Counted from the stretch's first letter, positions 8,537-18,060 are shown. The stretch: 64,000 bases of DNA from Chryseobacterium sediminis (GCF_008386505.1 NZ_VUNZ01000004.1:186001-250000), one strand, 5' to 3'. Notes: a model not told the origin generated them from the sequence alone. Numbers and translations: made by a program.

Positions 8537-10201
8537 CTATTTCGTTTCATTATACAGTACTCTGTAATATTCATCTGCCATTCTGTCGCTGTTAAAGTGA
8601 TCTTTTACATCATTCATTGCATTGTACTGGATTTTTCTCCATTCATCAGGATGATCATAATAGGTTGGAAGAATTTCGTTTTCAAGGATTTCATATAATT
8701 TGTTTAAATCATAGTTATCCTGTTCATAAATGCTCATATTCAGATAATCTGCTTTCGGTACAACGAAAGAGTTTTCTCTATGTTTGGCAAATTCCGGGAT
8801 CCAGCCGTCATCAGTTGATAAATTCACGGAACCGTTCATAGCAGCAGTCATGCCGGACGTTCCTGAAGCTTCCCTTGGAACTCTTGGGTTGTTAAGCCAT
8901 AGATCCGAACCTTGTTTTAAAGATTTACTTAAAGAAAGTTCATACCCTGTAAGCACAGCCATACTTTTATGATTTTTACTTTCTTCAACCAGAGTATTGA
9001 ATGTAGAAATAGCGGAATAGTCCATTGGATAAGGTTTTCCTGCCCAAATGATCTGTACCGGATATTTCGGGTTGTTCAGAAGCCTGTAGAATCTTTCTTT
9101 ATCATGTAAAAGAAGTTCCGCTCTCTTGTAGCCTGCAAATCTTCTTGCCCAAACGATGGTAAAAATATTAGGATTAAATAAATTTCCCGTTTGATCTGCA
9201 ACAATACTGAACAGTTTCTTCTTTAAATACTTTTTACGGTAGTCAAAAACAGTTGCATCATTTTCGTCTTTGGCATTATACAAAGGTTTATCAGACCAAT
9301 ATTTAAATTCCTGTGCGTTCGTGATCGACGTAATTTCACAGATGTCAGAATATTTATTCCACATGGCTCTTGAAACCACCCCATGAAGCTGAGAAACTCC
9401 GTTGGCGATTCTGGCCATCCTTAAAGCACAAAGAGAATGATTGAAACGGTCATCATCAGAGCCTTCAATGCTTTTTACCTCTTCCATGCTGTAGCCTGAG
9501 AAATAGGACATATCATAACACAATCTGAAACTATGTTTTTCATTTCCCGCCTCTTCAGGGGTATGCGTTGTGAAAACAAGCTTTTCCTTAACTTTACTGA
9601 GGTCTCCGTTGTATTTTTTCAACAGGTAAAAGGCTGCCGGAAGTCCGTGAGCTTCGTTAAGATGATAAACATCTCTTTCAATATTCAGTTCATCCAATAG
9701 TTTGGCTCCTCCTTTTCCTAATAAAATATATTGAGCAAGCTTGGTAGACTCATTGGCATCATATAATTTGTGACAGATGGTTTTGGAAACGTGATCATTT
9801 TCCGGCACATCTGTGGAGAGGAAAAACATAGGTGCCGTATTGAAAGTTTCAGGATCAAGGTACCATACTTTTACCCAAACAGGCGCGCTGTGAATCTCAA
9901 TTTGAAATTTTATTCCGGTATCTTCAAGAAAGCTGTACATCTTTCTCGTCCATACAGGCTGTAAAGTCTGATCATGATTTCTCGCCTGATCATAATAGCC
10001 GAACTTCCATAGAATACCGATTCCTATAAGGTCCTGCTTAAGATTATAGGCACTTCTCATATGAGAGCCTGCCAGAAAGCCAAGACCTCCCGAATATATT
10101 TTAAGTACCTGCTCAAGAGCAAATTCCATCGAGAAATAGGCGGTTTTTTTTGAATATTGAGGATTGATATTGTAGGGTATTCTGAAATTCCTAAAATCCA
10201 T
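8537..10201 (-). CDS. glgP: Alpha-glucan phosphorylase (GlgP-like, GT35)
   Basis: Cytoplasmic enzyme releasing glucose 1-phosphate from alpha-1,4-glucans, 554 residues, the length of the short archaeal/bacterial alpha-glucan phosphorylase subfamily rather than the 800-residue maltodextrin type. Visible motifs include YFSMEFALEQ and SGGLGFLAGSHMRSA near the N-terminus, HLNEAHGLPAAF in the middle, WARRFAGYKRAELLL and the phosphorylase signature region REASGTSGMTAAMNGSVNLS with the following DDGW. The start at 10201 directly follows a well-placed -7 element at 10228-10235. It stands alone on the minus strand; a glycogen-synthase-like gene lies 10 kb away at 20701. Confidence 0.92.
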   Translation of the reverse strand: MDFRNFRIPYNINPQYSKKTAYFSMEFALEQVLKIYSGGLGFLAGSHMRSAYNLKQDLIGIGILWKFGYYDQARNHDQTLQPVWTRKMYSFLEDTGIKFQIEIHSAPVWVKVWYLDPETFNTAPMFFLSTDVPENDHVSKTICHKLYDANESTKLAQYILLGKGGAKLLDELNIERDVYHLNEAHGLPAAFYLLKKYNGDLSKVKEKLVFTTHTPEEAGNEKHSFRLCYDMSYFSGYSMEEVKSIEGSDDDRFNHSLCALRMARIANGVSQLHGVVSRAMWNKYSDICEITSITNAQEFKYWSDKPLYNAKDENDATVFDYRKKYLKKKLFSIVADQTGNLFNPNIFTIVWARRFAGYKRAELLLHDKERFYRLLNNPKYPVQIIWAGKPYPMDYSAISTFNTLVEESKNHKSMAVLTGYELSLSKSLKQGSDLWLNNPRVPREASGTSGMTAAMNGSVNLSTDDGWIPEFAKHRENSFVVPKADYLNMSIYEQDNYDLNKLYEILENEILPTYYDHPDEWRKIQYNAMNDVKDHFNSDRMADEYYRVLYNETK

Positions 10202-10227
10202 AAATGTGCGTTTGTGTTAGAAAAAGA

Positions 10228-10235
10228 CAAAGGTA
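10228..10235 (-). promoter_or_regulatory. -7 promoter element (TACCTTTG) of the alpha-glucan phosphorylase gene
   Basis: Minus-strand TACCTTTG, a TAnnTTTG match, 26 bases before the ATG at 10201. Confidence 0.6.
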
Positions 10236-10405
10236 TTAATTATGAAAATAAACTTTACATTAATTAACAGATAAATTAATGTGAAAACGAAGTGTTGAAT
10301 TGTTTTTTTACTTACCTTTAAGTGTGTAAATTTTTGATTATCAAAAACTTTTAACGATGAAAGCCCATGGCTGCATGTGTTCTTAATTAAATAAAAAAAT
10401 CACAC

Positions 10406-11203
10406 ATGAAAAAGACGTTTTCTGAGGAAGATCTGATAAAGAATCTGAGTTTATATTACCTGAACAGGCATTTGAAAAAAAAGCCCATAGAGAAGTATCA
10501 CCGTACCATAGACGAATCTCCGCTTCATGACCGTGAAAAATACAGAAAAAAATCCGAGATTCTGCTTCTCAACTCTTTTATGCATCACTTCCCCGAAGTG
10601 AAATTTGAAAACCTGACCTGCGAGAGTCCGGACTTTATCGCAAAATTAAACGACAAAAAAATTGGAATAGAACTGACTGAAGTAATCAATCATCTGGAAA
10701 TGAAAAAAGTAGAAAGTACTTTGAATAAAATGTTCCGTCAGGCAGAAATATTATTAGAACAGGAAGACACTACGAAATATCGTGGTGTTTATTTTTTAGA
10801 ATTCCACCCGGAAACGAAATTTGATCACCTTGAAGCACAGCAGGAAAATATCATTAATATCTATAAAAGTATCAAGAAAAATAAAGCAGTGGGCTGTGTA
10901 AAAAGCATAAGGAAATCTTTTCACAGGAGAAATGTCTTTATTACCCATGAATACAGCATGAACCTTTTTGATGAACTCTGCTCAGAGAAAATTCTGGAGC
11001 TCATTGAAAAGAAAAATGAAAAATTTCCTTACTACGATACCTCAGTGGATGAATGCTGGCTAGTGATTGTTTCGGATATGAATTCTATTGCTTCAAGATA
11101 TACCTTTATTCAGGATAAAGAACATTTGACGGAAGTGAAAAGCCCTTTTCATAAGATATTTCATCTTGAAAATCTGTGCGGGAATATTACCAGCATAAAA
11201 TAA
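10406..11203 (+). CDS. Hypothetical protein with PD-(D/E)XK nuclease-like core
   Basis: A 265-residue cytoplasmic protein with no signal peptide. Around residues 51-95 the order Glu51 in a helix, then ESPDFIAKL (Asp76), then KKIGIELTEV (Glu89-x-Thr91) follows the alpha-beta-beta layout of the PD-(D/E)XK nuclease superfamily. The usual catalytic Lys of the E-x-K is replaced by Thr, a change seen in some restriction-like and Holliday-junction-like families and in inactive members. Function is therefore uncertain: a nuclease of an orphan defence or repair system, or a degenerate copy. It stands alone with no methylase or helicase neighbour. I do not know a name for it. Confidence 0.7.
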   Translation: MKKTFSEEDLIKNLSLYYLNRHLKKKPIEKYHRTIDESPLHDREKYRKKSEILLLNSFMHHFPEVKFENLTCESPDFIAKLNDKKIGIELTEVINHLEMKKVESTLNKMFRQAEILLEQEDTTKYRGVYFLEFHPETKFDHLEAQQENIINIYKSIKKNKAVGCVKSIRKSFHRRNVFITHEYSMNLFDELCSEKILELIEKKNEKFPYYDTSVDECWLVIVSDMNSIASRYTFIQDKEHLTEVKSPFHKIFHLENLCGNITSIK

Positions 11204-11318
11204 ATTTTTTTTAATTTTTGTGTATTTGGTTATTTTATGCTTTAATCTGTGATTGTGTAAATTATTTTGAATTATTTGGTGTTTTAATTTAAAATAGTTT
11301 AAAATTATATAGATTTTA

Positions 11319-11348
11319 TTGTTTGTAATTAAAATATGGGTATATTTG
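11319..11348 (+). promoter_or_regulatory. Promoter (TTG -33 and TATATTTG -7) for the T9SS type B protein
   Basis: TATATTTG at 11341-11348 matches TAnnTTTG; a TTG at 11319-11321 lies 19 bases upstream, within the usual Bacteroidetes spacing. The ATG follows at 11406. Confidence 0.55.
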
Positions 11349-11405
11349 GTGTACGTTGAATATCAATACGATGTATAACTAATGAACCATAAAAACATGT
11401 AATCT

Positions 11406-13508
11406 ATGAGAAAACTTTTACTTTTCATACTTCTGTGCATCTCTCATACTTATTATTCTCAGGCAGATTGTGCTACCGCATTGTCCGTCTGCGGAAACTC
11501 AAATATCACTTACAGTCCTACAGGATATGGTAATATAAAAGAATTGGTAAACTCGGGAAGCTGTATAGACTTTACCGGAGAACACAATTCTATTTGGTAT
11601 AAAATTACGATCGCTACCGGAGGTACTCTTACTTTCGATCTGGTACCGAATAATCCGGATGCCGATTATGACTGGGCTATTTTTGGTCCTAATGTAAACT
11701 GTGGAAGCTTAGGCTCACCCATACGTTGTAATGCTGCAACCGTTATCGGGCCTGGTCCTGCCACAGGATTAAATATGACAAGTACTCTTTTAAGTGCTGC
11801 CGGAGGTTCACTGACTCCTTATTGCAGATATATGGATGTTTTGCCGGGACAAACCTATTATTTGTTTATTGATAACTGGGTAAGCAGCACCAGTTCTACC
11901 ACGGCACCGTTTTCTTTGACATGGGGCGGAACTGCCACGCTGGCTTCACCATTTACAGACCCTAATATTCAGACACAACCATTTACACCTCCTGGAATTC
12001 CTGCGGCTAACCCTGCCGATCCGAGAGAAGTGGTAATATGCTCAAGTACAGCTCTTTTTGACTTTTCTACTTTGTCTGCGGGAATCCTTAATGGAAACCA
12101 AAACTTTAATGTAAGTTATCATCTGAGTCAGAATGATGCTTTAACAGGAAATAATCCTATTACTGCTCCAATTACAGTAAATACAACGACTGTTTACTAT
12201 TATAGTATCAATTATACCGATCCAACGAATGCTACCAATCCGCTTAATAAATGTAAACAGGTTGGAACATTTAAATTCAAAAACGGCTCCATTACAGTTA
12301 AAAATGTAACATTAACCGAATGTAACAATAATAATGCAGGTACAGCTTTATTTGACTTAACCACAGCAGATGTTATTGCAAACCCGAATGTCACTAAAAA
12401 ATATTATCATACAATGTCGGACCTCAATGCCGGGATCAATGAGATCACTACTCCCATGGCATTTGTGTCTGCAGAAGGGATCGTCTATGTAAAAGTCATC
12501 TCTGAATTTGGTTGTACCGCGGTGGCACAGATCACATTGAAGTTCTATCCGGTAGTTGTTGTAAATGAAGTGACTCTAAGATCATGTTTCATTGAGGCCA
12601 ATCCATCCACTGCATCTTTCAATCTTGTAAATGCTTCGGTAACGGGCCAGACGAATCCTACAAAAAAATACTATCCTTCAATGACAGATGCTGTCAATCA
12701 GACGAATGAGATTCTGAATGCCAGTAATTATATTGCTCCAAATGGATTTGTATATGTAAGGGTTTCAAATGCTCAGGGATGTTATGCAGTAGCCAGAATT
12801 ACTTTAGTCGTTATTGCGCCGGTATATTCTGCAACTCTTAAAGATGTAACCATTTGTGCAGAAGATCAGACCACACTGGACGCGGGTGCAGGATTCAAAA
12901 GCTATGAATGGAGTACAGGAGCCACTACCCAAACAATCAAAGCAGGAATTGGAGTATATTGGGTAAAACTTAAAACCGGAGAATGTATTGCTACACAAAC
13001 AGTAAAAGTACTTCCTTCCGAACAGCCGGTTGTTTCCGGAATTGATATTTCAAATAATACAATTACAGTATCCGTAACAGGAGGAAATCCGGCGTATAAA
13101 TATTCAATAGACAATATCATTTGGCAGGACTCCAATGTTTTTAATAATCTTTCGAGAGGAGATCATAAAGTATATGTAAAAGATGCTTACGATTGCGACC
13201 CGATAGAGATAGGAGTGGTTGTACCTAATCTAGTTAATGTGATTACCCCGAATGCAGATGGAGTGAATGATGTAATTGATTATTCAGCATTAGGTAACAA
13301 ACAAAACCTGATCATGAATATTTTTGACCGTTACGGAAACAAAATCTTCCAGGCTGACAGATCAAATGGCTATAAATGGGATGGTACGCAGGGCGGAAGA
13401 AGAGTGCCTACCGGAACGTACTGGTATTCTATCACATGGAATGAAAATGATAAAAACAATACAGCAATTAAATTTACAGGTTGGGTATTGGTAAAAAACA
13501 GAGAATAA
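11406..13508 (+). CDS. Secreted protein with T9SS type B (gliding motility-associated) C-terminal domain
   Basis: A 700-residue exported protein. The signal peptide is MRKLLLFILLCISHTYYSQA. The N-terminal 150 residues, cysteine-containing and rich in Gly/Pro (HNSIWYKITIATGGTLTFDL, LPGQTYYLFIDNW), look like a beta-sandwich found before Ig-like repeats in this group. The middle holds two similar modules (KNVTLTECNNN... and NEVTLRSCFIEA...) each followed by KKYYxxMxD, then a VTICAEDQTTLDAG segment typical of adhesin repeats. The last 90 residues (VITPNADGVNDVIDYSALG, FDRYGNKIFQ, WDGT, VPTGTYWYSITW, GWVLVKNRE) form the type B sorting domain that directs export by the type IX system and surface attachment. 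The gldKLMN genes for this system are at 25-30 kb. Confidence 0.93.
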   Translation: MRKLLLFILLCISHTYYSQADCATALSVCGNSNITYSPTGYGNIKELVNSGSCIDFTGEHNSIWYKITIATGGTLTFDLVPNNPDADYDWAIFGPNVNCGSLGSPIRCNAATVIGPGPATGLNMTSTLLSAAGGSLTPYCRYMDVLPGQTYYLFIDNWVSSTSSTTAPFSLTWGGTATLASPFTDPNIQTQPFTPPGIPAANPADPREVVICSSTALFDFSTLSAGILNGNQNFNVSYHLSQNDALTGNNPITAPITVNTTTVYYYSINYTDPTNATNPLNKCKQVGTFKFKNGSITVKNVTLTECNNNNAGTALFDLTTADVIANPNVTKKYYHTMSDLNAGINEITTPMAFVSAEGIVYVKVISEFGCTAVAQITLKFYPVVVVNEVTLRSCFIEANPSTASFNLVNASVTGQTNPTKKYYPSMTDAVNQTNEILNASNYIAPNGFVYVRVSNAQGCYAVARITLVVIAPVYSATLKDVTICAEDQTTLDAGAGFKSYEWSTGATTQTIKAGIGVYWVKLKTGECIATQTVKVLPSEQPVVSGIDISNNTITVSVTGGNPAYKYSIDNIIWQDSNVFNNLSRGDHKVYVKDAYDCDPIEIGVVVPNLVNVITPNADGVNDVIDYSALGNKQNLIMNIFDRYGNKIFQADRSNGYKWDGTQGGRRVPTGTYWYSITWNENDKNNTAIKFTGWVLVKNRE

Positions 13509-13528
13509 CAATAAATATAATACATAGA

Positions 13529-13562
13529 TAAAACCACTTCAAACGAAGTGGTTTTTATTTTT
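13529..13562 (+). terminator. Terminator after the T9SS type B protein gene
   Basis: AAAACCACTTC / GAAGTGGTTTT hairpin with loop AAAC followed by a T-rich tail, 20 bases after the stop. Confidence 0.85.
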
Positions 13563-13596
13563 AAAAGTTTTTAAATTAGTTATCAAAATAGAAAGT

Positions 13597-14187
13597 ATGA
13601 AAGACCTGTTTGTAAAACGTTTTGAATATTATAAATCCCTGGGAGATAAAACATTTGGCCAGCTTACTGATGAACAGATGTTCTGGCAGTATAATGATGA
13701 GAGTAATTCTATTGCCGTCATTGTGAAACATATTGCAGGAAATATGCTTTCAAGATGGACTAATTTTCTGACTGAAGATGGAGAAAAATCATGGCGTAAC
13801 CGTGATGGAGAATTTATCAACACTTTTACAACAAAAGATGAGGTGCTGGACTTTTGGGAAAAAGGCTGGGAATGTTTTTTTGATGCCCTTGAAAAGATAA
13901 ATGACGATAATATGTATTCAACAACTTATATCAGAGGGGAAGCACATCCTGTCATTGATGCGGTTCTCCGCCAGCTGGCTCACTATCCTTACCACATCGG
14001 TCAGATTGTTTATATCGCGAAAATGATAAAAAATGAAGATTGGAATACGCTGTCAATCGCAAGAAACCGATCTCAGGAGTTTAATACAGAAATGAAAAAT
14101 AAGTTTGTCAATAATGAATCAGATCCCAATTCATCACCCGTCTGCTTTCAAAACAGCCCGGAAGTAAGAGATGAATATAAACAATAG
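13597..14187 (+). CDS. DUF1572 family DinB-like protein
   Basis: A 196-residue cytoplasmic four-helix-bundle protein of the DinB/YfiT-like superfamily. Metal-ligand histidines are visible at VKHIAGNMLSRW in the second helix and at LAHYPYHIGQIVYIAKM near residue 135, the usual two-site pattern. The C-terminal SIARNRSQEFNTEMKNKF is typical of DUF1572. Members of the wider family include thiol transferases (bacillithiol or mycothiol dependent), but the specific activity of DUF1572 is not established. It follows a terminator and is likely transcribed on its own, 66 bases before mtaB, which has its own promoter inside the gap. Confidence 0.85.
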   Translation: MKDLFVKRFEYYKSLGDKTFGQLTDEQMFWQYNDESNSIAVIVKHIAGNMLSRWTNFLTEDGEKSWRNRDGEFINTFTTKDEVLDFWEKGWECFFDALEKINDDNMYSTTYIRGEAHPVIDAVLRQLAHYPYHIGQIVYIAKMIKNEDWNTLSIARNRSQEFNTEMKNKFVNNESDPNSSPVCFQNSPEVRDEYKQ

Positions 14188-14199
14188 ATTGAATCAATC

Positions 14200-14228
14200 T
14201 TGGATTCTTATTAAAATTACTATCTTTG
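14200..14228 (+). promoter_or_regulatory. Promoter of mtaB (TTG, 18-base spacer, TATCTTTG)
   Basis: TTG at 14200-14202, 18 bases, then TATCTTTG at 14221-14228. This is one of the two best-formed Bacteroidetes promoters in the window, with the same -7 octamer and the same spacer length as the tRNA promoter at 19074-19102. The ATG is at 14254. Confidence 0.75.
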
Positions 14229-14253
14229 CACCCATAAAATTCAGGAGTAACAA

Positions 14254-15600
14254 ATGTCTACTTTTCATAGAACTGCCGCGTTTCATACACTTGGCTGCAA
14301 ATTAAACTTTGCAGAAACATCTACTATTGCCCGTCAATTAACAGATGCAGGTTATGATAAGGTAAGTTTTGATGATAAAGCGAATGTGTATGTTATCAAT
14401 ACATGCTCTGTGACAGAAAATGCTGACCGTGAGTGCAAAATGCACGTGAAAAGAGCAATGAAAGCCAATCCGGAAGGACTGGTAGTTATTGTTGGATGTT
14501 ATGCACAGTTGAAACCTGAAGAAATTTCACAAATTGAAGGTGTTGATCTTGTTTTAGGAGCAAAAGAAAAATTCAACATTCTGAGCTACCTTGATGATTT
14601 AGAGAAATCTGAGAGTGAAGGAGTAGTTCACTCATGTGAAATTGAAGAAACAGACTTCTTTATCGGAAGTTATTCCATTGGAGACAGAACCAGAGCTTTC
14701 CTGAAAGTACAGGATGGCTGTGATTATAAATGTACATACTGTACAATTCCGTTAGCTAGAGGAATTTCACGTTCTGATACTATTGAAAATGTTCTCAGAA
14801 ATGCCACAGAAATTGCTGCAAAAGACATCAAAGAAATTGTTCTTACAGGTGTGAATATTGGTGATTATGGTAAAGGAGAATTCGGAAATAAAAGACACGA
14901 GCATACTTTCCTTGATCTTATTTCAGAACTGGATAAAGTAGAAGGGATTGAAAGAATCCGTATATCTTCTATTGAACCCAATCTTTTGAAAGATGAAAGT
15001 ATTGAACTGGTTTCTAAAAGTAAAAGCTTTGTTCCCCATTTTCATATCCCGTTACAGTCCGGAAGCGATGATCTCTTGAAAAAGATGAAACGCCGTTACC
15101 TGACAAAACTGTATAATGACAGAGTCAACAAGATCCGCGAGGTAATGCCTGATGCGGCTATTGGTGTAGATGTTATTGTAGGATTTCCGGGAGAAACAGA
15201 GGAAGTATTTATGGAAACCTATAATTTCCTTAATGAACTTCCTATTACTTATCTTCACGTATTTACTTATTCTGAAAGAGAAAATACGGAAGCCGCTGCT
15301 ATGGAAGGTGTTGTTCCTGTAGCAGAAAGAAAAAAACGTAATAAAATGCTTAGAATTCTATCTGAAAAGAAGAAAATGGCATTCTATCAGACACAACTTG
15401 GAAAATCGCTTCCTGTTCTTTGGGAGCATGAAAATAAAGACGGGAAAATGTTTGGCTTCACAGAAAACTATGTGAGAGTTCAGAAAGACTTTGATCCTGC
15501 ATCCGTAAACAAAATCGAATTTCTAAATTTAGAAAAAATCCTGTCAGATGGCACGGTTTCTGTGCAATCTTCTTACCAAAATTTTTTAGCAAAAGCGTAG
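14254..15600 (+). CDS. mtaB: tRNA t6A37 methylthiotransferase MtaB
   Basis: Radical-SAM methylthiotransferase that converts N6-threonylcarbamoyladenosine 37 of tRNA to the 2-methylthio form. The N-terminal UPF0004 domain supplies the auxiliary cluster cysteines C15 (LGCKLNFAE), C51 (NTCSVTENADREC) and C82 (VGCYAQ). The radical-SAM cluster motif C156-x3-C160-x2-C163 is in QDGCDYKCTYCTIPLARG. A C-terminal region of about 65 residues matches a TRAM domain. The HTLGCK opening, absence of the MiaB-type ANK insertion and 448-residue length favour MtaB over MiaB or RimO. Its substrate modification is installed by TsaD, whose 3' end lies at the right edge of the window. Strong promoter upstream. Confidence 0.93.
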   Translation: MSTFHRTAAFHTLGCKLNFAETSTIARQLTDAGYDKVSFDDKANVYVINTCSVTENADRECKMHVKRAMKANPEGLVVIVGCYAQLKPEEISQIEGVDLVLGAKEKFNILSYLDDLEKSESEGVVHSCEIEETDFFIGSYSIGDRTRAFLKVQDGCDYKCTYCTIPLARGISRSDTIENVLRNATEIAAKDIKEIVLTGVNIGDYGKGEFGNKRHEHTFLDLISELDKVEGIERIRISSIEPNLLKDESIELVSKSKSFVPHFHIPLQSGSDDLLKKMKRRYLTKLYNDRVNKIREVMPDAAIGVDVIVGFPGETEEVFMETYNFLNELPITYLHVFTYSERENTEAAAMEGVVPVAERKKRNKMLRILSEKKKMAFYQTQLGKSLPVLWEHENKDGKMFGFTENYVRVQKDFDPASVNKIEFLNLEKILSDGTVSVQSSYQNFLAKA

Positions 15601-15654
15601 GCTCTTTGCTAAAATTCTACTAAATTTATTTTTAAACTTTTAAATACTACATTC

Positions 15655-17172
15655 ATGAGAGATAAGTTTTTATCTTGGGGAATTGTATTAGTAGTTGCTG
15701 TATGGGTTATAGCACTGCTGATCAGAGCGCATTACTGGATACCAACGCTGTTATCCGCAATCTATGCATTAGGTGTATACAATGCTTATCAATCGAAACA
15801 TGCTATTTTGAGGAACTTTCCGGTATTGGGATACTTCAGGTATTTTTTCGAGAGTATTTCACCCGAAATGCAGCAATACTTTATTGAAAGGGAGACAGAC
15901 GGGAAACCGTTTCCAAGAAATCAGCGTTCTGCAGTATACAGACGTGCAAAAAATCTAAGTGATACCGTAGCTTTTGGTACACAGCTGGAAGTTAATCACA
16001 GAAAATATGAAGGGATTAAGCATTCTATTTATGCAAAATCACCATCAGAAGAACTTCCGAGAGTGTGGGTAGGAGGAGAACAGTGTACACAGCCTTATCA
16101 TGCTTCGTTATTTAATATTTCAGCCATGAGTTTTGGAGCATTGAGTGACAGGGCTCAGATTTCCCTGAACAGAGGGGCTAAAAAAGGAAATTTTTACCAT
16201 AATACAGGAGAAGGAGGGATTTCACCCCACCATATGGAAGGCGGTGATCTATGCTGGCAGATCGGAACGGGATACTTTGGTTGTCGTGACGAGGAAGGCA
16301 AGTTTAATCCGGAGCTTTTTGAAAAATATGCTACACTTCCTAATGTTAAAATGGTGGAGATCAAATTATCACAGGGAGCAAAGCCAGGACATGGAGGGGT
16401 ACTTCCAGGCGTAAAAAACACTCCGGAAATTGCAGCAATCCGTCACGTAACCCCTGGAATGACCGTTATTTCACCACCATCACATACATCATTCTCTGAT
16501 GCAGCAGGATTGTTGAAGTTTGTACAGCAACTGAGAGAACTGTCAGGAGGAAAACCTGTAGGATTTAAGCTTTGTATAGGAGACACCAAAGAATTCGAGG
16601 ATGTTTGTGTGCAAATGAATGTACTGAAGATTTATCCTGACTTTATTACGATAGACGGAGCTGAAGGAGGAACAGGAGCCGCACCGCCGGAATTCTCAGA
16701 TGGAGTAGGGATGCCACTAGAGCCGGCTTTGATATTTGTGAACAGAACGCTTAATAATTATAACTTAAGAAATAAATTAAGAGTGATAGCAAGTGGTAAG
16801 GTTCTTACGAGCTTAGATATCCTCAGAGCTATTGCGATGGGCGCTGATATGTGTAATAACGCTAGAGGATTTATGTTCTCTTTAGGATGTATTCAGGCAT
16901 TGAGATGTAATTCAAACAACTGTCCTACAGGAGTTGCTACACAGGATAAAATGCTTATCAAAGGGCTTGATGTAACTGATAAGGCAGAAAGAGTGTACCA
17001 CTTCCACAAAAATACCCTTCATACCTGCAATGAACTGATTGCTGCTGCAGGAAGAAGTTCTTATGAAGAAGTAGATGCTACCATGTTTATGAGAGGTGAT
17101 GAATTTGACCACCTTGCAGACCTTTATTTCCCGGATATTTTAGGAAATGTAAAACAGAAGGCAAGATCATAA
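15655..17172 (+). CDS. FMN-binding glutamate synthase family protein
   Basis: A 505-residue membrane-anchored protein homologous to the central plus FMN-binding domains of glutamate synthase (GltB/GltS). Two hydrophobic helices occupy about residues 5-45 (GIVLVVAVWVIALLIRAHYW and the following segment). The TIM-barrel core contains MSFGALSDRAQISLNRGAKK, GEGGISPHHMEGGD, KLSQGAKPGHGGVLPG, IDGAEGGTGAAPPEFSD and the [3Fe-4S] cysteines in LGCIQALRCNSNNCPTGVATQ. It lacks the glutaminase domain and the C-terminal beta-helix, so it is not a full glutamate synthase; the physiological reaction of these stand-alone proteins is not settled. It follows mtaB by 54 bases and ends at a good terminator. Confidence 0.9.
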   Translation: MRDKFLSWGIVLVVAVWVIALLIRAHYWIPTLLSAIYALGVYNAYQSKHAILRNFPVLGYFRYFFESISPEMQQYFIERETDGKPFPRNQRSAVYRRAKNLSDTVAFGTQLEVNHRKYEGIKHSIYAKSPSEELPRVWVGGEQCTQPYHASLFNISAMSFGALSDRAQISLNRGAKKGNFYHNTGEGGISPHHMEGGDLCWQIGTGYFGCRDEEGKFNPELFEKYATLPNVKMVEIKLSQGAKPGHGGVLPGVKNTPEIAAIRHVTPGMTVISPPSHTSFSDAAGLLKFVQQLRELSGGKPVGFKLCIGDTKEFEDVCVQMNVLKIYPDFITIDGAEGGTGAAPPEFSDGVGMPLEPALIFVNRTLNNYNLRNKLRVIASGKVLTSLDILRAIAMGADMCNNARGFMFSLGCIQALRCNSNNCPTGVATQDKMLIKGLDVTDKAERVYHFHKNTLHTCNELIAAAGRSSYEEVDATMFMRGDEFDHLADLYFPDILGNVKQKARS

Positions 17173-17190
17173 TACACTCACTTTATTCTA

Positions 17191-17225
17191 TAAAAAACAC
17201 TGTCTACAAGGACAGTGTTTTTTTA
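17191..17225. terminator. Terminator between convergent FMN protein and lipoprotein genes
   Basis: AAAAAACACTGTC / GACAGTGTTTTTT hairpin with loop TACAAG; flanks suit both strands. Confidence 0.88.
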
Positions 17226-17246
17226 TTATGTGATTAACTTTTAATT

Positions 17247-18014
17247 TTATTGCTGTTCAGGTAATTGTACATCACCACTTGGTCTGGCCTCTCTTCCATA
17301 AATCTGAAAATTGAACACAAAAGATTTGTTTCTGTAAGAAAGACTTAAGTACGGATAATGAGGGTTTCTTGCAAAAGCAGCTCTGGAAGGAACAATAATT
17401 ACTCCCTGTAAGTTATAAGGCGCTTCATTGGAAAGATTATCAAATGCTTTGAATTTTTGTAAAGCCTCTCTGAAACCAGGAATCTGATAATAACTTGCTT
17501 TTTTTGCAGCATCAGGGGTAGTAGCAGCATCCAGTATTGATTTCTTTGTGTAATAAAACATAGGATCAATAACAGGTACACCCGTTCCGTCAATAGTATT
17601 TAAAAAAGCAGCTTTTGATTGAAATGAAGTATTTCCATCAGAGTTAACAGCCAGATAAGAGTAAGCCCTTCCCATGATTTTGATAATATCTGTACTTTCA
17701 ATGGTTTTTCCTTCAGCTGATGAAGGCTGGGCGCCGCTTCTCATGATATAAATAGTTCCCGAAGGAAGTGTTATAGGTGACAGTTCAGATAGTTTCTTTT
17801 CGGTGTCATCCGCAGTATCTGTAGAACTGAAAGCTTTTATATTACCCTGTGCATCCAGATAATTCTCATCCATGAATTTCTTAATGGCCTGATCATCATA
17901 AGTATTTTGTGTAGCAATGTCTTCCGGCTCTACATAGGGTGACGTATCATCATCTTTCTTACAAGCAGAAAAACACAAAGATCCTGCAAGGATATATAAA
18001 AATATTTTTTTCAT
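17247..18014 (-). CDS. Lipoprotein, possibly FKBP-fold
   Basis: A 255-residue exported lipoprotein: MKKIFLYILAGSLCFSACKK has a signal peptide with lipobox FSAC. An acidic linker KKDDDTSPYVEPED follows. The C-terminal half has phrases reminiscent of a divergent FKBP-type peptidyl-prolyl isomerase: a GFREALQKFKAF segment (FKBP GWxExLxxM), then VIIVPSRAAFARNPHYPY (FKBP IPSxLAYG) and SFVFNFQIYGR (FKBP LxFxVELL). The key aromatic residues are not well conserved, so activity is doubtful. Flavobacteria encode several such FKBP-like lipoproteins near S4 and gliding genes. The start is set by the lipobox and by a -7 element 39 bases upstream. Confidence 0.78.
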   Translation of the reverse strand: MKKIFLYILAGSLCFSACKKDDDTSPYVEPEDIATQNTYDDQAIKKFMDENYLDAQGNIKAFSSTDTADDTEKKLSELSPITLPSGTIYIMRSGAQPSSAEGKTIESTDIIKIMGRAYSYLAVNSDGNTSFQSKAAFLNTIDGTGVPVIDPMFYYTKKSILDAATTPDAAKKASYYQIPGFREALQKFKAFDNLSNEAPYNLQGVIIVPSRAAFARNPHYPYLSLSYRNKSFVFNFQIYGREARPSGDVQLPEQQ

Positions 18015-18052
18015 TTCAAAAAACTTTAATTACTTTACAAATAATATAACGG

Positions 18053-18060
18053 CAAAAGTA
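18053..18060 (-). promoter_or_regulatory. -7 promoter element (TACTTTTG) of the lipoprotein gene
   Basis: Minus-strand TACTTTTG matches TAnnTTTG, 38 bases before the ATG at 18014. It sits only nine bases before the divergent S4-protein start at 18070, so the two promoters must overlap. Confidence 0.5.
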
